Assembly (NCBI RefSeq): GCF_009664975.1
Contig: NZ_WJXB01000004.1
Span: forward strand, 186,001 to 250,000
Direction: 5' to 3'
DNA: 64,000 bases
Source: Paenibacillus monticola
GTDB taxonomy: Bacteria > Bacillota > Bacilli > Paenibacillales > Paenibacillaceae
Shown in pieces: positions 53,302-61,507 of this stretch (positions within the stretch are counted from its first letter, which is position 1; each line of letters starts with the position of its first letter). The notes below the pieces were generated by a model, which ran no database searches, was not told where the DNA came from, and was given only the letters and a program-made list of their open reading frames with translations. The translations under genes were made by a program, and so were the position numbers.

Positions 53302-53700
53302 CTATTCCCAATAGCTCTCATCACCGAAATCAGTGCTTGTTGATATTTCCTTCCAGCTTTCGATATCGGCCTTTATGTCCTGCAATTGCTTCTCAGCATA
53401 ATCCTCAATCATTTCTGTACGGTCCACAGCTGACCGGTCCAGACCAGTCTGTTCTAAAGGCCCCCGGCTCCACCAGCGTAACGTTAATGCCAAGCGGTTG
53501 AACTTCTTTAGCTAAGGACTGTGACAAGCCTTCAACCGCAAATTTGGTCGCATGATAATAACCAAAAGCTGGGAACGCGGTTAATCCGCCGATGGAGGAT
53601 ACATTTACAATGTGACCGCTGTGTTGTTTACGTAAGGTTGGGAGAACTTCTCGGGTTAAATCACTGAGTCCCCAAAATATAGATGCTGGAGTTCACTCCA
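53302..53700 (-). pseudogene. SDR pseudogene (truncated and frameshifted)
   Basis: Reverse-strand codons encode VNVSSIGGLTAFPAFGYY with the intact catalytic YHATK (YxxxK) and VEPGAFRTDW, the middle of a classical SDR. The frame then shifts by one base near 53450, after which RSAVDRTEMIEDYAEKQ continues the family C terminus. The N-terminal cofactor half is missing (only from about IFWGLSDL onward). It overlaps no other gene and ends beside the aldo/keto reductase gene. A broken gene, not an expressed enzyme. Confidence 0.75.
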
Positions 53701-53728
53701 TGTCAAGCAGTCAGGACTCAGTATCGAT

Positions 53729-54571
53729 TTAGAAATCGAAGTTGTCAGGGTCTGGACCGACCCGTTGGTCTTGGTTCAGGCTGGCAATCAAGGTCATATC
53801 CTCTTCCGTTAACTGAAAATCAAACAGAGTTGCATTTTCGATGATCCGCTGCTCTTTGGTAGATTTGGGTATCGTTACAATGCCACGCTGCAAATCCCAG
53901 CGCAGAATAACCTGGGCCACGGATTTGTCGTGTTTAGCAGCAATATCCTGTATTAGAGGCTGCTCTAGCAATTGACCCTGCATCAAAGGTGACCAAGCTT
54001 CCAACTGAATGCCTTGCTCCTTGCAGAAGCTGAGCAGATCCTGTTGGGTTAGGTAGGGATGAAGCTCAACCTGATTGACCATGGGTTTGATTTCGCTATC
54101 CTTCATGACATCCTCCAGATGATGGATTTGGAAGTTGCTGACCCCGATCGCTTTAACCCGGCCTTCTTTATATAATGTCTCCAGCGCTCTCCAGGCTTCT
54201 TGGTATTTTCCTTCCACTGGCCAGTGAATAAGATATAAATCAAGATAGTCCAGACCAAGCTTCGCCAGACTAGTCTCGTAGGCGGCAAGGGTTGATTCGT
54301 AGCCCAAATCCGCATTCCATACTTTTGAAGTGACGAAGAGTTCCTCTCTTAACAGCTTGTTCTCCAGTAGGGCCTCGCGGATTCCCTGACCGACGCCGGT
54401 TTCATTCTCATAAATCGCTGCTGTATCGATGCTGCGGTAGCCATGGGAAATGGCCGACTTTACAGCCTGCACCAGCTCTGCACCTTCTTCTACTTTAAAT
54501 ACTCCGAGTCCAAACCACGGCATCTTCACACCATTGTGCAGTGTAGTTGTATCTTGTAAATTCTTAGCCAT
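53729..54571 (-). CDS. Aldo/keto reductase
   Basis: A 280-residue TIM-barrel reductase. Catalytic tetrad: Asp in DTAAIYENE with its Tyr, Lys in VTSKVW and His in LIHWPVEG. NADPH binding near IPKSTKEQRIIEN. This is the AKR5-like group (2,5-diketo-gluconate reductase/YvgN) that reduces methylglyoxal and other carbonyls. It lies 29 bp downstream of the MFS gene, same strand, so it is likely co-transcribed and controlled by the HxlR gene upstream. Confidence 0.93.
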   Translation of the reverse strand: MAKNLQDTTTLHNGVKMPWFGLGVFKVEEGAELVQAVKSAISHGYRSIDTAAIYENETGVGQGIREALLENKLLREELFVTSKVWNADLGYESTLAAYETSLAKLGLDYLDLYLIHWPVEGKYQEAWRALETLYKEGRVKAIGVSNFQIHHLEDVMKDSEIKPMVNQVELHPYLTQQDLLSFCKEQGIQLEAWSPLMQGQLLEQPLIQDIAAKHDKSVAQVILRWDLQRGIVTIPKSTKEQRIIENATLFDFQLTEEDMTLIASLNQDQRVGPDPDNFDF

Positions 54572-54600
54572 ATTAAATAACCTCCCAGGTTGTATTGAAC

Positions 54601-55812
54601 TTATGAATAAGCAGTTTCACTCTTAAGCTGAGTCTCATCTTTTCGTTCCAGAGCACGGCTCCAAGCCGTTAAGAATACAGCTCCCAGCACCATAATTCCC
54701 CCTACCCAAGCCGTATGAATCAATCCCAAATGGTCAGTTACGACACCCCCGAGGTAAGCGCCAATTGCAATGCCAGCGTTAAACGCAGCAATATTAACAG
54801 CAGAGGCTATATCTCGGGCTCCTGGAGCAAACCGATCAGCCAGCATGACTACATAAACCTGTAATCCGGGAACGTTCATAAAGGCGAGCAGTCCCATAAA
54901 GAAAATTGTAATTAAGGCCGGACCCTTAAAAGGAGCTGTAAAAGCTAAGACGAATAACACAATAGCTTGTAAGGCAAACATGTAGAACAAAGCGTTCATC
55001 GGTTTGTGGTTGGCTGCTTTGCCGCCAATCATGTTGCCAATCGCAATGGCAATTCCATAGACCAACAGAATGACGGCAACCGTCTTTTCTTGGAAACCGC
55101 TAATATCATGGAGGAGAGGCGATAAGTAGGTGAAGACGACAAATGTACCCCCATAGCCCAGAGCGGTAATGGTAAAAGCCAGTAGTAAGCGCCCATTGGT
55201 CATAAGCTTAACTTGCTCACGCAGTGGTGTACGGGTTCCTCGGCGCAGACCTGTCGGAATTAAGATCAAGTTAGCGATAAGCGCTACAATGCCTATGCCA
55301 ACAATGGCAACAAAGGCAGCGCGCCAGCCCAACTGCTGTCCAAGGAATGTACCCAGCGGGACTCCGGTAACGGTAGCTACAGTCAGTCCGGTGAACATAA
55401 TCGAGATTGCACTGGCTCTGCGATTCTCAGGAACGAGATCGGCTGCAATCGTAGAGGCGATCGACATGAAGAGACCGTGCGCTAAGGCGGATATCACACG
55501 GGCGGTCAGCAGTACTGTAATTCCATTCGCCCCGGCGGCGAGACTGTTGCCGGCAATGAACACCAGCATAATCGCGAGTAGTAATGTCTTCCGGGAGAAC
55601 GTTGTGGTCAGGGAAGTTAGGACGGGGGCACCAAAGGTTACCCCTAAAGCGTATAAAGTAACGGTTAACCCGGCTGTCGTCACGGATATGTTCAAGTCAT
55701 TAGAGATGAGTGGCAGAAGGCCAACACTGATAAACTCGGTTGTTCCTATCGCAAAGGCACTAACTGCTAGGGCAAGCAGTGCCAGCGTACTTCTTTTTTT
55801 ATCCAAAGTCAT
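54601..55812 (-). CDS. MFS efflux transporter (DHA1, AraJ/YdhP type)
   Basis: A 403-residue protein with 12 membrane segments. The start LALAVSAFAIGTTEFISVGLLPLIS is typical of the DHA1 AraJ/YdhP group, which exports sugars, arabinose-like compounds or drugs. GGAGTGA precedes the ATG. Divergent from an HxlR gene with a perfect inverted repeat between them; downstream is the aldo/keto reductase. The set looks like an electrophile- or drug-responsive unit. Confidence 0.9.
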   Translation of the reverse strand: MTLDKKRSTLALLALAVSAFAIGTTEFISVGLLPLISNDLNISVTTAGLTVTLYALGVTFGAPVLTSLTTTFSRKTLLLAIMLVFIAGNSLAAGANGITVLLTARVISALAHGLFMSIASTIAADLVPENRRASAISIMFTGLTVATVTGVPLGTFLGQQLGWRAAFVAIVGIGIVALIANLILIPTGLRRGTRTPLREQVKLMTNGRLLLAFTITALGYGGTFVVFTYLSPLLHDISGFQEKTVAVILLVYGIAIAIGNMIGGKAANHKPMNALFYMFALQAIVLFVLAFTAPFKGPALITIFFMGLLAFMNVPGLQVYVVMLADRFAPGARDIASAVNIAAFNAGIAIGAYLGGVVTDHLGLIHTAWVGGIMVLGAVFLTAWSRALERKDETQLKSETAYS

Positions 55813-55886
55813 ATTGTTTCACTCCTGCACTATGGTAATCATCGGCCGATAAGTGCTATTATGAGTTATAGAGATAATAATGAATA

Positions 55887-55926
55887 GTACGTACTTTTTG
55901 GTGCTGTAGGTACTAAAAAGTACCTA
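55887..55926. promoter_or_regulatory. HxlR operator between MFS and hxlR
   Basis: TAGGTACT, AAAA, AGTACCTA at 55907-55926 is a perfect 8+4+8 inverted repeat. AGTACGTACT at 55887-55896 is a further perfect palindrome, and GTACTTTTT (55891-55899) mirrors AAAAAGTAC (55915-55923). Similar TAC/GTA repeats are recognised by YodB-like HxlR proteins. Confidence 0.65.
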
Positions 55927-55971
55927 TACATCTAACATAGATGGCTCTTACTTAGGAGGGAAATAGATATT

Positions 55972-56364
55972 ATGGTGAAGAAATATAATATTTCGGTAGA
56001 GGCAACGCTGGAAGTCATCGGTGGGAAGTGGAAATGTGTCATTCTCTGCCATTTAACACATGGGAAGATGCGGACGAGCGATTTAAAACGCCATATGCCG
56101 AATATCACGCAAAAAATGCTGACCCAGCAGCTTAGAGAATTGGAGCAGGATGGTATTGTAAATCGGATTGTCTACAATCAGGTCCCTCCCAAAGTGGAGT
56201 ATGAGCTTAGTGAGTATGGCCAGAGCTTAGGATCTATATTGGATTCGCTCTGTGCATGGGGAGAGAAGCACATTATTAAAGAATATGGTGATAGATCCAG
56301 CATGCTGGAGGATAATGTTCTCAATAACAAGAAGCTAGAGGTAGAAGCATCCAGCGTGGAATAG
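55972..56364 (+). CDS. HxlR-family regulator
   Basis: A 130-residue protein with the HxlR core: VEATLEVIGGKWKCVILCHL, then NITQKMLTQQLRELEQDGIV and wing NQVPPKVEYELSEYG. The usual N-terminal Cys before the first helix is absent; Cys residues are at CVILC (about 23 and 27) and CAWGE. GGAGGGAAA precedes ATG 55972. It probably controls the divergent MFS/aldo-keto reductase unit and itself. A terminator follows. Confidence 0.9.
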   Translation: MVKKYNISVEATLEVIGGKWKCVILCHLTHGKMRTSDLKRHMPNITQKMLTQQLRELEQDGIVNRIVYNQVPPKVEYELSEYGQSLGSILDSLCAWGEKHIIKEYGDRSSMLEDNVLNNKKLEVEASSVE

Positions 56365-56404
56365 GCGAAGATCGCGGATAAGCGATTTCATTCATCCGTT
56401 CAAT

Positions 56405-56451
56405 AATAGCCCGAGGGTCTAAGCGATACTGCGTAGAACCTTGGGCTATTT
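56405..56451 (+). terminator. Terminator after hxlR
   Basis: AATAGCCCGAGGGTCTA pairs with TAGAACCTTGGGCTATT (two mismatches), then a short T-rich tail. Confidence 0.75.
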
Positions 56452-56588
56452 ATGTAAAAATAAGAGTGTATATGTTTCTTCTTGATTCATAGGGTTGTTT
56501 ACGTAGACTGCAACTTTTTTTTGCGTTATTCCGTCTGGAAGAAAGTAGAAGAAATTAAGCATCGAAAAACTTACAAGAGGTGAACGAG

Positions 56589-57266
56589 ATGAACAATACA
56601 TTAAGAAAACTTACAGTATCGGCAACAGCACTGCTAACCCTGGCCTTTGCAGGACAGAGTTTTGCCGCATCGTTACCTTTTGCAGACCTGGCCAATATAC
56701 CAGCCAAAGATAAAATCGTAGACTTACAGCAAAAGGGAGTTATACATGGTGTGGGTGGCGATAAGTTTCTACCCAACGCATCGATTACAGCAGCACAGGG
56801 AATACAGATGTTCGTTAATGCTTTTGATCTGAATATTGATCAGCTACGGTTCTTTAAAGCCCCACAAGCAACGGATTATTATGCGAATGCTAATAACGAT
56901 GCCTGGTACGCGGAAGCTCTGATTATTGCTGCCAATAATGATATCGGCTTGCCTGCTGATCTGGACCCGGGAAAGAATTGGAGCCGTGAGGAATTTACAC
57001 ACCAGCTTATCCAGGCTATAGAGAAACGTAGTAATCTGCCCATGATCAAAATCATGCCGGTAGATATTGCGGATGTATCTGAATTTACCAATGGGTATGA
57101 CGGTTCCATACAACTGGCTCTTGCTATCGGCATTGCCCACCTGGATACTGCAGGTGATTTCAATCCTACGGATGATATTACCCGTGCCGATGCCGCGGAA
57201 ATGATCTACAATGCACTGAAATATATAGAAGCACATCCGGCACCAGCCGGTGGCTACCCGGAATAA
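56589..57266 (+). CDS. Secreted SLH-domain protein
   Basis: A 225-residue protein from ATG 56589 with AGAGGTGA upstream (a GTG at 56580 overlaps it). Signal peptide to about residue 26 (LLTLAFAGQSFAAS). SLH-like modules: PFADLANIPAKDKIVDLQQKGVIHG, a middle unit around NDAWYAEALIIAANN, and a last one, DITRADAAEMIYNALKYI. They are diverged, with the TRAE motif as SREE and TRAD. It probably binds the wall polymer and is a surface protein. Single gene, terminator after. Confidence 0.82.
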   Translation: MNNTLRKLTVSATALLTLAFAGQSFAASLPFADLANIPAKDKIVDLQQKGVIHGVGGDKFLPNASITAAQGIQMFVNAFDLNIDQLRFFKAPQATDYYANANNDAWYAEALIIAANNDIGLPADLDPGKNWSREEFTHQLIQAIEKRSNLPMIKIMPVDIADVSEFTNGYDGSIQLALAIGIAHLDTAGDFNPTDDITRADAAEMIYNALKYIEAHPAPAGGYPE

Positions 57267-57309
57267 AGACGGAGTAGCAACGTTATTTGCTCTATACGGG
57301 CAACACTAC

Positions 57310-57337
57310 AACAGCCATCCTCAAGGGATGGCTGTTT
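57310..57337 (+). terminator. Terminator after SLH gene
   Basis: AACAGCCATCC pairs with GGATGGCTGTT around four to five bases, followed by TTTCTC. Confidence 0.8.
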
Positions 57338-57405
57338 CTCGTTTGGAAGCTAAACGTAGGGATTGGACCCCCGCTGCTCTAAATTTTATTAAGTTGTTTC
57401 TTTCC

Positions 57406-57957
57406 CTAACGAGATCGCCTTTTGTTGTGTTTCTGTTTGGCTGTAGCCTTGTTCAGCGCGTGCCCGCCTGTACCTCCACCGACCGCTTGCTGCTGACGTG
57501 TACCAGGACTCTCAATAGCGGCGTTCGTTCCACCTGTGCTGTATAATCCGCCGCCGCTGGCCACCTGTGTAGCAGAGGAGGCCCCATTGCGTTTAGAGAG
57601 CTTAACCGTTTGGGTATTAATAACGACTACAACTTCCTTGCCGCAGGGATAGAATGTGGAGTTCTTGGAATTCTTGTACTTGCTGCGTGTTCTGCCTTGT
57701 TTCCCTAAATTGGTGGCGTCTCCACCTGCACCAACGCTCTGCTGCTGGCGTGTATAAGGGGAAGCAATAGCTGCATTATTGCCGCTTGCACTGCTTCGCC
57801 CTGCCCCGCTGGAAATTTGTGTCGTGTTGGGCGCATTGGTGTACTGATTATTAATGACGAATACCAGTCGGTCCACTCCCCGGAGTGGTGTCTTGGTAAT
57901 CAGACGTCTGTTCCCTTTTTGTATAATGACCACAATTCGATCACTTGCTTTTGCCAT
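57406..57957 (-). CDS. Basic protein with internal duplication, unknown function
   Basis: A 183-residue protein from ATG 57957 with GGAGGA upstream. Two copies of one unit are visible. Copy one: LVFVINNQYTN, QISSGAGRSSASGNNAAIAS, PYTRQQQSVGAGGDA. Copy two: VVVVINTQTVKL, QVASGGGLYSTGGTNAAIES, PGTRQQQAVGGGTGG. Each ends in a basic stretch (RTRSKYKNSKNS; ATAKQKHNKRRSR). The beta-strand plus Gly/Ser/Gln-rich pattern and strong positive charge resemble coat- or exosporium-associated proteins of spore formers, but no known domain is recognised. No signal peptide. Single gene. Confidence 0.65.
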   Translation of the reverse strand: MAKASDRIVVIIQKGNRRLITKTPLRGVDRLVFVINNQYTNAPNTTQISSGAGRSSASGNNAAIASPYTRQQQSVGAGGDATNLGKQGRTRSKYKNSKNSTFYPCGKEVVVVINTQTVKLSKRNGASSATQVASGGGLYSTGGTNAAIESPGTRQQQAVGGGTGGHALNKATAKQKHNKRRSR

Positions 57958-58170
57958 CGTATCCTTCCTCCTTACATAGCTTTTCCTTACCATTAATGCA
58001 ATGTGAGGGGATTGGTGAGCAAAATGAGTGTTTACGCGGCAAAAACAAACGTCTGCCTACTCTTCATGAAACAGCGCTAAAAAGCAGGGCTTATCCTTAA
58101 AATTTTGCTTGTAAGGAGCGGACAGACCGTATAAGATATACAAAGTATTTATTTTCGATGATTCATATAA

Positions 58171-58241
58171 TCTCATATAATCTTGGGGATATGGCCCATA
58201 AGTTTCTACCGGATGACCACTGTAATTGTCCGACTATGAGT
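58171..58241 (+). ncRNA. Guanine-class purine riboswitch aptamer
   Basis: The purine aptamer is complete: CTCATATAATC opens P1, GGATATGGC and AGTTTCTACC are the conserved joining and loop segments, and GTCCGACTATGAG closes P1. The base that pairs with ligand is C (CCGACTAT), which specifies guanine or hypoxanthine rather than adenine. It lies about 110 bp upstream of xpt, its natural target. Confidence 0.95.
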
Positions 58242-58266
58242 GAAGTAGCGGGTCTCAAAGACCCAG

Positions 58267-58322
58267 AAGGACAGATTCACTTGAGAGAACGACTCAAGGG
58301 ATCTGTCCTTTTTGTTTTTCTA
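58267..58322 (+). terminator. Riboswitch expression-platform terminator
   Basis: AAGGACAGAT, TCA, CTTGAG pairs with CTCAAG, GG, ATCTGTCCTT, followed by TTTTTGTTTTT. Placed between the aptamer and xpt, it should form when guanine is bound and switch the gene off. Confidence 0.9.
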
Positions 58323-58348
58323 ACCAAGAAGGAGCGATCAGATTCACA

Positions 58349-58978
58349 ATGAAAGTACTACAAGAACGCATTAGACAAGAAGGTCTCATCCTGTCGGATA
58401 CGGTGTTGAAGGTAGACTCATTTCTGAACCATCAAGTCGATACGGAGCTAGCACTACAAATCGGGCAGGAATTTAAGCGGGTATTTGGACATCTGCCAAT
58501 CAATAAAATAATTACAATTGAAGCCAGCGGGATTCAGTTCGCGATGGCTGCGGCGATAGCGCTGGGCGTTCCGTTTATTTATGCCAAGAAAAAGAAAGCA
58601 GTAACTCTCTCCGAAGCGGTATATTCAGCCCCGGTGCATTCTTTTACCCGGCAAGAAGAATATCTGATCAGCATTTCACAGAAATATCTTGGATCTGGCG
58701 ATAAAGTGCTTATCGTCGATGATTTCTTGGCTACTGGTGCTGCTCTTATAGGTTTGGTTGATATTGTGAATGAGGCGGGAGCAGAGCTTTTGGGCGTTGG
58801 TTGTGTGATCGAGAAGAGCTTTCAGGAAGGACGCAGCCTGCTGGAGAAACGGGGTATTCCTGTTTACTCACTGGCTCGGATTGCCTCCATGGCTCCGGGA
58901 GAGGTCCACTTTATTGATAATAACCCTGCAGTTGATCCAATCCAGGATAAGGCGATTGCTGCGGTACAGGAAGCATAA
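58349..58978 (+). CDS. xpt: Xanthine phosphoribosyltransferase
   Basis: A 209-residue type I phosphoribosyltransferase with the PRPP-binding loop VLIVDDFLATGAA. N terminus MKVLQERIRQEGLILSDTVLKVDSFLNHQ fits Xpt of Bacillus. It converts xanthine and PRPP to XMP, salvaging purines. AAGGAGCG lies upstream of ATG 58349. Controlled by the guanine riboswitch and terminator just upstream. In Bacillus xpt is followed by pbuX; here an MFS gene follows after a terminator instead. Confidence 0.96.
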   Translation: MKVLQERIRQEGLILSDTVLKVDSFLNHQVDTELALQIGQEFKRVFGHLPINKIITIEASGIQFAMAAAIALGVPFIYAKKKKAVTLSEAVYSAPVHSFTRQEEYLISISQKYLGSGDKVLIVDDFLATGAALIGLVDIVNEAGAELLGVGCVIEKSFQEGRSLLEKRGIPVYSLARIASMAPGEVHFIDNNPAVDPIQDKAIAAVQEA

Positions 58979-59026
58979 TAATCGGCCAATCCGTTGGTGT
59001 GGTCATCAATTTAGTATCCTATAAAG

Positions 59027-59060
59027 AGGACCTGACCGGTATACGGTTCGGGTCCTTTTG
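59027..59060 (+). terminator. Terminator after xpt
   Basis: AGGACCTGACCGGT pairs with ACGGTTCGGGTCCT (bulges), followed by TTTTGG. Confidence 0.75.
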
Positions 59061-59165
59061 GTGTGGGATGCTGTCAGAAAATACATACTATTTCAATTGC
59101 CAAGCCCATTACAGTGGACTAGAATTAGTGGAGTGATTACAGATAATTGATAGGATGGAATAGAA

Positions 59166-60530
59166 ATGAATGATAAAATCGTAATGCCGCTATGGACCTT
59201 CTGTCTCTTTATTGTGGTCATGAACACAACGATGTTTAACGTATCGCTGCCAACCATCATTCAGGATCTGCATATTTCTGCTGATCTCGGCTCATGGGTG
59301 ATTTCCAGCTATTCTATCGGCTACGCGCTGTCGACCGTTATTTATAGCAGATTATCCGACCTGGTGCCAATCCGTAGGCTGCTGACCATCGGACTGACTA
59401 CGCTTGGACTAGCATCAGTCTTTGGGCTATTTGCCCATGATTTTCAGGCTCTTTTGTTCACAAGAATTTTACAATCGGCAGGTGCCGGAGCTATGGCGGG
59501 ATTGGGTCTTGTGCTGGCGAGTCGCTATGTTCCTGTCGCCAGACGCGGTGGGGCTATAGCTATGATCTCCGTAGGCAGCGCTATGGCTTTTGGTCTGGGA
59601 CCGATTGTCGGCGGGATCATCAGCCAATATTTCGGCTGGAATGGTTTATTCGGGATCACCTGTCTTGTGCTAATCGTTCTGCCAGTGCTGCTGCGTTTAC
59701 TGCCGAAGGAACAGCCCCAGGCGGGAAACTTTGATATTGTGGGCGCTGCACTGACTGTTATCAATGCGGCAAGCCTGCTGTTGGCAGTAACTAGCCAGTC
59801 TCTGATGTGGTTAGCTGTAAGCATAGTATCTTTCTTCGCTCATGCTTGGCATCTGAAACGGGCAAAGGAATCGTTTATTAACCCGCAGCTGCTGAAGATG
59901 CCCGGATATGGCAAGCTTGTGACCATCGGTTTTTGCATTCTGGTGCTGAATCTGGGTAATTTGTTCCTAATGCCGCTCGCTTTGGCTAATTTGTTCCATA
60001 AATCAGCTTTAATGATCGGGCTGTTCATCGCTCCAGGGGCGATTCTTTCCGCCTTTCTAACTAGGTTTGTTGGACACTGGATTGACCGGTATGGGAATTT
60101 ACGGTTCTTACTGATCGGCCATGGCATTCTGGTCAGTATTATGGCTATTTTTGCCTTGAATTTATCTGCGTCTCCGGCCGTATTACTGTTTGGGTACCTG
60201 TGTTTCTCTCCAGCATTTTCGGCGACTATGGCTTCCTTGAATAATGAAACCTCCATGATTCTGCCCAGAACATGGATTGGCTCCGGGATGGGCCTGTTGC
60301 AGCTGGTTCAGTTCTTTGGCGGCTCTGTATCTGTTGCAGTGTGTGGCCTACTCTTACATGTAGGGCGGGATCTTGTGCCGGCAACAGCCTACCAGCATGT
60401 ATACGTGCTATTGTTCATTGTAAGCTTATGCTCTTTGGGCGTAGTGTTCTTATATAGACGTTCGCGTTCACAGGAGCCTATTGGGCAATCCACTGAGGCT
60501 AGCTTGAGATATGAAACGAAAAGGTGCTAA
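59166..60530 (+). CDS. MFS transporter (DHA2-like)
   Basis: A 454-residue protein with 12-14 membrane segments. The start VVMNTTMFNVSLPTIIQDLHISADLGSW and the segment SRLSDLVPIRRLLTIG are drug:H+ antiporter-2-like. A GGATGGA lies upstream of ATG 59166. No regulator gene is adjacent. It could export a purine analogue, given xpt nearby, but that is a guess; the terminator separates the two. Confidence 0.88.
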   Translation: MNDKIVMPLWTFCLFIVVMNTTMFNVSLPTIIQDLHISADLGSWVISSYSIGYALSTVIYSRLSDLVPIRRLLTIGLTTLGLASVFGLFAHDFQALLFTRILQSAGAGAMAGLGLVLASRYVPVARRGGAIAMISVGSAMAFGLGPIVGGIISQYFGWNGLFGITCLVLIVLPVLLRLLPKEQPQAGNFDIVGAALTVINAASLLLAVTSQSLMWLAVSIVSFFAHAWHLKRAKESFINPQLLKMPGYGKLVTIGFCILVLNLGNLFLMPLALANLFHKSALMIGLFIAPGAILSAFLTRFVGHWIDRYGNLRFLLIGHGILVSIMAIFALNLSASPAVLLFGYLCFSPAFSATMASLNNETSMILPRTWIGSGMGLLQLVQFFGGSVSVAVCGLLLHVGRDLVPATAYQHVYVLLFIVSLCSLGVVFLYRRSRSQEPIGQSTEASLRYETKRC

Positions 60531-60574
60531 TACCGTATCATATGCATAATAGTGTTGAGGAAGGATGGTAAAAG

Positions 60575-60790
60575 GTGGATAATGGAATGAGTGTCATCTT
60601 GTTCGAGAAAATGCCGGAAGGCGGTCTGCGTCTAATTGAGGAACGTACGTGGAGCATGAATATGATTGCTGCACTTGAGCATGTCAATTATCTAGTAGTT
60701 GGCAGCCTTGAATATGAGACGGTGGAAGGGCGGTTGAATGTAGACGAAGGCAAGCTGGAGCTTTTGCTTGTTCCAATGCGCACCGAATGA
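60575..60790 (+). CDS. Small protein heading the ATP-grasp/DUF350 operon
   Basis: A 71-residue protein with mostly beta-strand character (SVILFEKMPEGGLRLIEERTW, LVVGSLEYETVEG). Start is GTG 60575 with AAGGATGG upstream; ATG 60587 is possible. No membrane segment or signal. It lies 27 bp before the next gene on the same strand and so is the first gene of the operon. I do not recognise the family. Confidence 0.7.
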   Translation: MDNGMSVILFEKMPEGGLRLIEERTWSMNMIAALEHVNYLVVGSLEYETVEGRLNVDEGKLELLLVPMRTE

Positions 60791-60817
60791 TTGATATTAA
60801 GGAAGGAGGACCCCGCG

Positions 60818-61507
60818 TTGTCTAAAGATGAGAAAGCTAAAGAACTAGCTGTATCGAAACTGTTCACATCTGAAGGAAAGCCGCTTCGTGTACTATCCAC
60901 TTCACTCGGCATTGCCCTGTTGGCTAATGCCATGTTTATTCCGGGTGGTGCAGGTGCCAGTGGCAATACCTCAGGTGAGGAACCGAAGCTTGTATCTTGG
61001 TCGACAGATGAGGTTAAAGCTTATTTTGATAAAAATGTTGACTGGAACATTCCATATCCGGTTGAGGGTACAGAAGAGGTTGTCGAGCAGGGAGAGGGGG
61101 TAGTGACCTCTAATGGAACGACAGTAGTGAATAACTATGGCGGTTATAATTCAGGCTTCGGCTGGGACGATATGCTGTTGTACCACATGCTGTTCAATAG
61201 TGGCTCCAATTACTCCTCAAGAGGATGGTATAACGATCGACCAACCTATTATGGAGGTACTCAAAATACTTATAAGCCCCCAACTTATAGCAGCGACAAG
61301 TTCCAGAATAAAACGGTACCCGGCTCTGTAGTGAAACCGAAGACCTCTACTTCTTCTACCGGCTCCATTACCAGAAGGGGATCTTCGTCAAAGACGGGCG
61401 GTATCGGAGGTAACTCCAGCGGTCTAGGCTCTTCCAAAAGCTCAAAGTCCAGCTCTGGTTCCTCCTCCTCGAAGTCTGGCTCCAGCAAGAGCGGCTTCGG
61501 CGGATGA
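60818..61507 (+). CDS. Membrane/secreted protein with Ser/Gly/Lys-rich C terminus
   Basis: A 229-residue protein from TTG 60818 with AGGAGGA seven bases upstream. A weak hydrophobic segment (VLSTSLGIALLANAMFIPGG) at about 25-44 may be a membrane anchor or uncleaved signal. Mid part: VEGTEEVVEQGEGVV and Tyr/Asn/Gly-rich stretches. The C-terminal 50 residues are almost only Ser, Gly and Lys and end SKSGFGG. In enterobacterial operons with YgiC/YjfC-type ATP-grasp enzymes, the partner YgiB also has a Gly-rich end, from memory. This protein could be the substrate of the enzyme encoded next, with which it overlaps by four bases (ATGA). Inference only. Confidence 0.72.
   Translation: MSKDEKAKELAVSKLFTSEGKPLRVLSTSLGIALLANAMFIPGGAGASGNTSGEEPKLVSWSTDEVKAYFDKNVDWNIPYPVEGTEEVVEQGEGVVTSNGTTVVNNYGGYNSGFGWDDMLLYHMLFNSGSNYSSRGWYNDRPTYYGGTQNTYKPPTYSSDKFQNKTVPGSVVKPKTSTSSTGSITRRGSSSKTGGIGGNSSGLGSSKSSKSSSGSSSSKSGSSKSGFGG

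Noticed and set aside
55169..55852. Forward frame of 227 codons
   Set aside because: Antisense shadow of the MFS gene, with low-complexity Ala/Ser/Thr/Val composition.
57250..57546. 98-codon forward frame
   Set aside because: Crosses a terminator and is antisense to the duplicated basic protein gene.
58158..58352. 64-codon frame upstream of xpt
   Set aside because: Runs through the purine riboswitch aptamer and its terminator.
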